Shown here: piece after piece, positions 46,101 to 55,100 of the stretch
Position numbering within the stretch: the stretch's first letter is position 1
How the letters are laid out: every line of letters begins with the position of its first letter
Source: Onchidella celtica
Lineage: Eukaryota; Mollusca; Gastropoda; Systellommatophora; Onchidiidae
Direction of reading: 5' to 3'
DNA: 64,000 nucleotides
Assembly: GCA_963931925.1 (NCBI GenBank)
Contig: OZ007574.1
Span: 33,491,961 to 33,555,960 of the forward strand
Program-made: the position numbers and the translations under genes
Notes under the pieces: model-generated
What the model saw: only the letters and a program-made list of their open reading frames with translations
What the model was told of the DNA's origin: nothing
The model's database searches: none

Positions 46101-49100
46101 TTGGTATTTAATTGCCATATCAACCCATTGGTATTTAAGTACCATATAAACCCACTGGTATTTAAGTGTTATCCACTAGCCTGTTGGATAGACTTGCAAA
46201 TTCTTGCAAACTCGAAAAAAATCGAGCTGTAGACGAGTATTGAGCTTCAAGCCAGTCACTGCCAGTAACCATTCCTGATGTTCTTTGCTCCCAAAATGTC
46301 TCCCCAGAACCGGCGCGGTACACACCGTTCTGACGTTTAGATTGGAATTGTATCGGAAACGATTCTTCTACATCCCTTCTACTCTGGTTCCAGTGTTGCT
46401 GCTGTCTACTCTGAACGTCTTAGTGTTTATTCTGCCTTCAGACTGCGGAGAGCGGATGGGGCTAGCTATCACCCTTTTGCTAGCGTTTACCGTTTATCTC
46501 AGTATCATCAGTGAAAACATACCTGAGACATCACAACACATTTGTATCTTAAGTAAGTCCCTTTCATAGTTAACATTAGTGTGCTGAAGTGTCATTTCAC
46601 TCCAATTTTTATACTGAAATTTGAAACTTAATAAATACCATTAGGTATGAGTCACTGAAAGTTTGTTTCCGTTTTGCTTTATTTTTTTTTAATGTTCCTT
46701 ATTTTCCAGAAAACTCATTTGACATTTTTATTCTAAATCAGTAAAGTGTCTTTTTTTTTTTTTAAGTTTTGGGGCGAGATTGTGTAGATTTCAAATCCGA
46801 GGTGTACACTATGCCTTCGGATCCAATATGCTTTCGGCACCTCTCCAGTCGAAAGTCTGTATATGGAGGCAAATGAAGCGTCACTGTCCATCAGAAGAGA
46901 AACTCTCTCTTCAGTATGGATTAAAATTGTCTCCTCATCCAGACAATCCCGCTTACAATTTAGTTCTCAACCAAATACACATTTAAAATTTATAATCTTT
47001 TCAAGGTGTCACCCCTTCTGTTTGCCGTTGAAGTCAGTCTTTGCTGGCAAAGGCCGAAATCCGACCGTATGAGGAGGAAAATGACCCATTTCCTGCCATC
47101 CCACCACGGCTAAGTCATATTCCAAACATTATTTTAGATCTCGCGGCATGTCCGGAGAACAACACCAGGCCAGAAACCTACAAAGAAATGTTTAGATAGG
47201 TACTCAGTAAATACCCTGATCACAGGCCTTTTTACATAGGCGGCTCCAAAGACACATGATTCGGTAGGAGCCGCCTCATTCTCAAGTGCAGATTGCAAAA
47301 CCGAATGCCTCAGACTCAACCCCAAAGCCTGTCTTTACCGCTGAAATTCATGCTATCAACTTAGCCAATTCCCGACAGGGACTCTTCATTATCTTTTCTG
47401 ATTCGCTCTCCTACTCCCAGGCTTTAAAAACCCCAATATGAACACGCATGGAGTCAATAATCTGTTACAACGTCTTCATAAGCTGTCCAACAGGGAATAT
47501 GAAATTGTTCTCTGTTGGGTCCCTGGCCACACTGGCAAAAGAAACATTGAAACACCCACCACAACACCTAGAAATACCATACACTGACTTTAAACCCGCT
47601 ATTCATAACTTCATTACATCAAGATGACAGAAAAGATGGAATGAACAAACATCAAATAAACTACATTTTATCGAAGATCAACTTGGACAATGGACTCATG
47701 CCTCTCAACAAAATCGGAGAGATGAAATTGTCCTTAGTAGACCCCGTCCGAATCATATCCACCTCACACATCGTTCTTTTCTTAGGGGGATGATCCCCCC
47801 AGAATGTGTGGTATACAACTGCCAACTATCAATAAAACATTTTAACTGAATATGTAGACGTCATGAATCTCCGAAGAAGGTACAATGCCTGAGGGTCCAT
47901 GAAAGAATTATTTTCTGACATGGACCCGCAACGCATCCTGTCCTTTCTGAGAGAGGCTGAGATCTACAACTTGATTTAATAACTTTTACACTCGTTTTCA
48001 AAACTTTTTACAGATCTATACAGAACAACTGTTTTTTTTTTAGAATTTTACCAATGTGTAACAACTATATGATTGTATATAATTCTATGTTAAACTTAAA
48101 AGCTCTGAATATGAAATATAAACAAAGAAAGTGTACCCAAACAGACCGTGAAGGTTGCAAAGTGGCCGTTATCGTGCCGACGCGCCATAAAATCCAAAAC
48201 CCAAAAAGCAAAACAAATCGGATCCATGAAAGAATTACTTTCTGACGTGGACTCGCAGCGCGTCCTGTCCTTTCTGAAAGAGGCTAAGATCTACAACTTG
48301 ATTTAAAACCTTTTTTTTTTTTACAAAACTCTTTTCAAATCCATACAAAACAACTTTTGAGAATTTTACAAGTATAATCAAGTGTGTACGGAACTATTGA
48401 ATTCCACCAGTGAAATTTAGAGTGATGAAGCTCTGAATGCCAAACACAAATAAAGTACCCAAGCAGACCGTGAAAGGCGCAAAGTGGCCGTTGTCATGTC
48501 GACGCGCCTTAAAACCCAAATACAAACTCAAAACCCCTTATTGTTCATGATTGTCTTTATCCGAGGACCAAAATCTGCTACAGTGTTGAAGCTACTTTTT
48601 AAAAACCTCAGTCAGAATTTACGCCCTGTTATAGACGACAGATCATTCAATTCTCTATGTAATCCGTACTGGCTTTTTTTTATATTTCCTGTCTGTCTTT
48701 TCTCCAGCCATCTACCTTACTATACTGCTGGGTCTGAGCACGGCTTCTGTGGTATGTGCAGGAATTGTACTCAATGTCCATTTCCGTGACCCTGATCAGC
48801 CTGTGCCCCACTGCTTGATCTCGTTCTTTGGCAGCATTTGCCTGGACGAGGGAAAAATTAAGTTGAGATTGAGGTAAGACATAGAACAGTGCAGAGCCGT
48901 GAGTCCACCACACAAACCCCACACCCTCAAGCCATTTTTTAAGTCTTTGTGTGCCAATCACCGAGATATCGGTTCTTCCACTGGTCACGTTTGTGCCAAT
49001 CACCGATGTATCGGTGCACAAGAGTGCTGGGCTATTTTGTTTTGGGGAAGATAGAAAATTGATTTTCTGTTCATAAATGTTGCTGTAGTTAGTCTTCATT

Positions 49101-52100
49101 CACCTCCGCCACTATTTCCTTCCTGTATCAGCAAATGTACAAAAATTCATGGCACTCAAAGGGTTAAACTACTGTTGTGGTTCAGCGGCACCAACATCAA
49201 AATACCTCCTAAAAAAATCTTAAACACCTGAGTTTACGCACTTTTTCCGACAACAGTTGATTAAACTAGCAATGTGTAAAGAGAGACGAAGAACAAAATC
49301 TTTATCATGCTTTTCCACTTTACCCCTCCGAAAATGCCTTTTTTTGTTTTGTTGTGAGGCTCCAAAAAGTCGTTAGTAAATAGTAAAAATGTTATTAGTG
49401 TCCACGTAATTTATCGTCAAAAATTGAGGCAGAACACAAAATTTCGTAACACTGGGTTTCGCAGTTATAAAGTTTAAATGCTTACACGTTCGCCCTGTAG
49501 GTTCATTATATATTATGATAATTATGCTTCTCAAAATTTGTCATTCTCGTCCGGTTAAAGTTCAAAACTCAAATCTACCGAGTACTTGCTTTATATGAGA
49601 CATGCTCAGAAATTATGTTCAGGTAAGGTACGCAAGCATGCTTCAAATTTTAACATTTTTATTCATTCCGTGAATTGTTTCCATGATGGTGAAGAAATCA
49701 TATTTCAAAAGAAGATACTTCCGTTTGTTTTATTTTTTCAAGCTTGGGCAGGGGCTGGAGGGGGGAGGGGAGGAGGCTCAATTGTTGTGGCTCTTTTCGG
49801 TTAGCTTTCATTTTGGGAATTCATGTTCATCTCAGGGATCCACGTTAAGATAAGATAAGAATCACATTATTATCCCATAAGGGAAATTCTTTTTCGCAGA
49901 GTGTTTAACAGCACACACGTGGTGCACATATCTTACGTATCATTATATAAACAAATTCAATAAGTCAATTACAGACATACATGAAGTGACATGGTAAAGA
50001 ACCTTAGTGAAATGTGGCACACATCTAGTTCAAATGACTTGCTGAGGCGAATTGCGGGGGGCAAAAAGATCTTCTGTATCTTTCCCTGTTAGTTTTCATG
50101 TGCATCATTCTGTTGCTCTTGGGTGATCTAGAAATTTGATGAAACAGGGGATGGTGGCTGTCATTTAAGATGGACATGTATTTCTTCACACAAGCATTTG
50201 AGTACAGATGGTTAAAACTGACAAATGCCGTGTCTTTCATGGTAGACAGACAGGCGGGCAGGGCAGACGGACGGGTAGGTAGGTGGGAATATAGGTAGGT
50301 AGGTAGGTAGTTAGGTAGATAGGTAGGTAAACCGATTGATGTGGGCAGGTGGGTGCTTCATGATGACTCAATGGATTTAGATGCGGCAGCTAGTCACAAA
50401 CACTGTATCGTTAACGTACTTTCTCACAAAGCTATCCAATATCACAATTTTTACACTCATCCTCAATCTGCCCATCTATCCATTCATCCACTCACTAACA
50501 TGCTCTGGTCTACCCGCAGGAAACAGTCAGCTTGGAGCAAGGGCACACGCCTAAGCGACACGGAAAGGTCAGAAATTTATCTAAACAACAAACACATAAT
50601 TGTTATAGGTAGGATGTGCATGATGTCGCAGTGTTTTTGTTTTGGTCTTCCGAAACTAAAGACGCCAGGTGGATCAGCTGATTAGTGTAACTTCGAGATA
50701 TGTCTAAACGGTTAAAATGTCTTCTGGTTGCCACGTAGTTGATTGTTATGACAAGGGTGGAAAGGATGGATCCAGGATGCTCAGATTCCCTACCATCCGT
50801 GTAAACAAGGGAAAGGAAGTGAAAGAATTAACCGAGCCTCTCCCATTAAACATGTACACACGTGCCGTTATTTACAGTAGCGAACTAGTTTTAGCTCGCC
50901 GACGGTTGGTTGGTGGCGCCTCCCGTGTTCGCAGTTCAAATCAGCTAACGAATCAAAATCAGTGCCACAATCGCCATGGTGATGCGTGGGTCTGGTCACT
51001 AAAGATGGCGGATATGCGCATTCTACCCATAGTCCCTGCAGAAATAAATGAACAAATATTTTTCAAGCTAACTCCGCCCTTGGGTAATTCGTGTGTCCTA
51101 TTTAGTATGGCCTTCTGAACCAGTTTGTCTTAAGTAAAAATGTTTTTGCGTTTAAATTGCAAAAATGGACAACGAGATTGCTTTGTAATTTTATATTTTC
51201 AATTTTTGAATTTAAATGAACACTAGGAATTTTACTGAACACGTCATGACAGTGAGATAACCACGATTGGAGATATATATATATCGATAATACTGGTTTT
51301 GGTTTTAGTCAATATAAGATGTTCACAGTGCATGATAAAAATGTATGGTAGTATGGTATAGATATGTAGCAACTATCGGGGCGGACTATCAGAATGCCCA
51401 TAACCGATTTCTTTACAATAAACTCCTAGTGTTCACGCAAGTCTTCTGTTATTGATTTTAATGCAAGATTATTAAAAGCAATCCCTTCACGACTTTTTCC
51501 TTCTGTTGCAATTTTAAAAGAGAAAATATTTTCAGTTAGACAAACTGGTTTAGAATGCCATTCCAAATTTGAATACACGTACTTACCCAGGGGTGAAGTT
51601 ATCCTGAAAAAAAAAAAAGACAACTTATAGTTCATTTCCGTCTGTCAAGAGTATAATCATGCGATATTTCCTCAGATAATTGACAAGTGTTTTCAATCGT
51701 TATGATAAGCTGATCACAGTGACTGATCTACTATGAAACAAATGAAGTGTAAGCTTCAGGGCCCCAAATCCCGGAGGAATTTTGGATGTTGCCCTACTTT
51801 TGCTGGTTGCGAAGGGGCCCCATAACAGTTCAAGCTTTCATCATCATCATTGCCTTTCTCACCCTGGATCAGGGTATAGGCCACCAACAAACACTTTCCA
51901 TCCCTCTCTATCATGGGCCAGCCTCTTTACATTATTCCAAGTCTTTCCGCTTCGTTGCACATCATTTTCTCTGGCTCTTCTCCACGTTCCGCGCGGCCTT
52001 CCTCTTGATCTCTTGCCCTGGGGATTCCAATCCAATACCTTCTTCGTGATGTTGTTTCCTGGCCTCCTGAGAGTGTGGCCGATCCATCTCCATCGCCTCC

Positions 52101-55100
52101 TACCAATTTCCTCTCTGACTGGGCTCTGTCTTGTTCTTTTCCATACAATTTCATTGCTGACCTTGTCTGTCCATCTGATCTTAAGTAGCTTCCTCAAACA
52201 TCTGTTGATGAAAACTTGGATTCTCTTTATGCAGGCCTGGGACGCATTCCAAGTCTCACATCCATACAACAGGACTGACTTCACGTTCGAGTTGAATATC
52301 CTCAGCTTTGTTTTTAGAGATATATCCTTGGTTCTCCAAATCTTGCTTAAGGACGTGAAAGCTGCCTGTGCCTTTCCAATTCGTGCTTTGACTTCTGCCT
52401 CTGTTCCTCCCTTATTGTCAATGATACTACCAAGATAGCAGAAGGACTCTACATCTTCCAGTGGTTGATCTCCTACTCTGACTTGTGCGCTTGGGGGTGC
52501 AACAATTTTTAGGACCTTCGACTTCGCAGGATGTATCCTCAATCCAATAGATTCTGAAATTTTGTTTAGAGCTGTAGTCTTTGCTTGCATCTGGTCGTGT
52601 GTGTGCGACAATAGTGCCAAGTCATCTGCAAAATCTAGATCGTCCAGCTGTGTCCATGGGGTCCATTGTATGCCATTTCTTCCTCCACTGGTGGTTTCTT
52701 TCATAAGCCAATCAATCACCAGGATAAACAGAAATGGGGACAGCAAACAACCCTGCCTAACACCAGTCTTGATATCAAAGCTGTCAGTAAGCTCGCAATC
52801 GTGTACGACTCTGCAACTTGTCCCCTCGTACATGCTCTTGATAAGGTTCACCATCTTCTCTGGGATTCCATAATGTCTCAATATTCTCCACAGTGTTTCT
52901 CTATCGATGCTATCAAAGGCCTTCTCGTAGTCAAGGAAGTTCACTATCAGTTGGGAGTTCCACTCTAGCGACTGCTCTACTATGATTCTCAGCGTGGCGA
53001 TCTGGTCGGTGGTTGATCGATTACTCCTGAAACCAGCTTGCTCCTCACGAAGTTTTTGGTCTGTTGCATTCTGTATTCGCTTGAGAATAATCCGGTTGAA
53101 AACCTTTCCTGGGATGGAGAGAAGTGTGATTCCTCTGTAGTTACTACAATTGCTGAGGTCCCCTTTTTTTGGAAGCTTCACGGGGTGTCCTTCCTTCCAG
53201 TCCTTTGGAAACTTGCCTCCGATCCAAATCCTCGAGAATAGTGAGTGCAGACCCTCTGCAGCCCCAGCAGCATCTGCCTTCAGCGCCTCTGGTGGGATCT
53301 GGTCTGGTCCAGCTGCCTTGCCTCGATTTAACTGCTTTATGGCATCATTAATCTCTGCTTTAGTCGGAGGGTCGCAACTGATCGGTAAATCATTTCTTGC
53401 GGGTAGAATGTCGGGTGGGTTGCTTGGTGGAGGTCTGTTCAAGAGGCTGTTAAAATGTTCTATCCATCTTTTTGCCTGAGCTTCCTTTCCAAAAATAGCC
53501 TTCCTGTTGTAATCCTTGACAGGAACTTCAGGTTTTCCATATTTTCCAGCAAGAGTCTTTGTAGTCTGGTAGAGGATCCTCATGTGTCCTCCTGTTGCTG
53601 CCTTCTCTGCTTTCTCTGCTAACATTCCTATGAACTCCTCTTTGTCTTTTTTAATTGATTTTTTGACCTCTTTAGCTGATGCTCGGTACTCTTCCTGGTT
53701 ACCAACTCTTGAGCTTCTTGTACGACTTGCATTTACCTGTTCTTTTAGGTCTCTTCTTATCCTTATCAAGTCCAGTGATTTTTGACTGATCCATTCCTTG
53801 TGTTCCACTTTCTTTTCCCCAAGAACATCCTGGCATGTCGATGTAAATACTCCTTTTACCTTAGCCCAGTGAGTCTCCAAATCTACTGTCTCTTCGAGGT
53901 CAACAAGGGGTTTGAATCTATTCCTCAGTGTCAGCTGGAACTCTTCCTTCTTGTCTCCATCCAGAAGGCTCACTTGAAACTTTCTCCTCTTTGTTCCTGC
54001 TCTGGTACCTTGTTTCTTGAGGCGGAGTTTGAGTCTTGCCAGCAGCATGTGATGGTCAGATCCAACATCAGCTCCTCTCTGTACTATGACATCCTCCAGT
54101 GAGCGTCTGAATCGTCGGGTGATGTAAAAGTGGTCAATCTGGTTTTCAGTTACTCCATCCGGTGAAATCCAAGTGGCTTTATGGATCCTCTTGTGTGGGA
54201 ATACTGAACCTCCAATCACATAGCTGTTAAATGCGCAGAAACTTGCAAACCGCTCTCCATTCTCATTCATTTGTCCCAAACCATTGCACCCCATAATGTC
54301 CTCATACCCTGTATTGTCCTGTCTTATCTTGGCATTGGCGTCTCCCATTATAATGTTCACATCTTTTCTTGGCAATGTGTCAGCTATTTCCTGAAGCTGG
54401 TTGTAGAAATCGTCCTTGTCCTCATCGGTTGCTTCATTTGTTGGGGCGTATATCTGCACAATGTTCATGTTGATGTTCTTGTTCTTTGTAGTAAATAATG
54501 CCAATATAATTCTCCTTCCGTAGGGTTCCCATCCCCTCAGTGACCTCTGGGCGTGCTTGCTCAAAATGATCGCTACTCCTTCTGTATGCTTTTTGTCCTC
54601 CCTTCCAGAATACAAAATCTTTTCCCCAGAAGTAAGTTGTTTCAGTCCGGACTGTATCCAGCGGGTCTCGCTAACTCCATGTATGTGCAGTCTGTATCGC
54701 CTCATCTCCATTGTAACCTGGGCACTCTTTCCTGCTTCATACATGGAGCGGACATTCCACGACGCAATCCGGAGTGACTTGTTTGATGAAGGAGCAGTCA
54801 GGCCAGTGGAGTCCTTTCGGCTTTGTCCATTGTCCTTCATTGAATCTACAGGTGCAGATGCTCCCCCTTCTCCCAAGATAAAAGACTGATTTAAAGTATT
54901 TGCTTGTGTTTCTGTAACTGGTTTATTTTTACAGGGTGGGTAGTTGGCCCACCGCCAACTGGCTCTTCTCGGGAGACCAGGACCTTTGCACCTTAAGTCG
55001 CCTCTTACGACACGCAGTATCACGTCAGATGTATTCTTTGCTGTCCCTCTTCTGCAAGAGGGCCCCGCATCTGCACGGGCGAGTTCAAGCTTTAGGGTCC

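Noticed and set aside
53150-54889. Plus-strand frames inside the RTE-like LINE
   Set aside because: Shadows of the 1054-codon minus-strand ORF.
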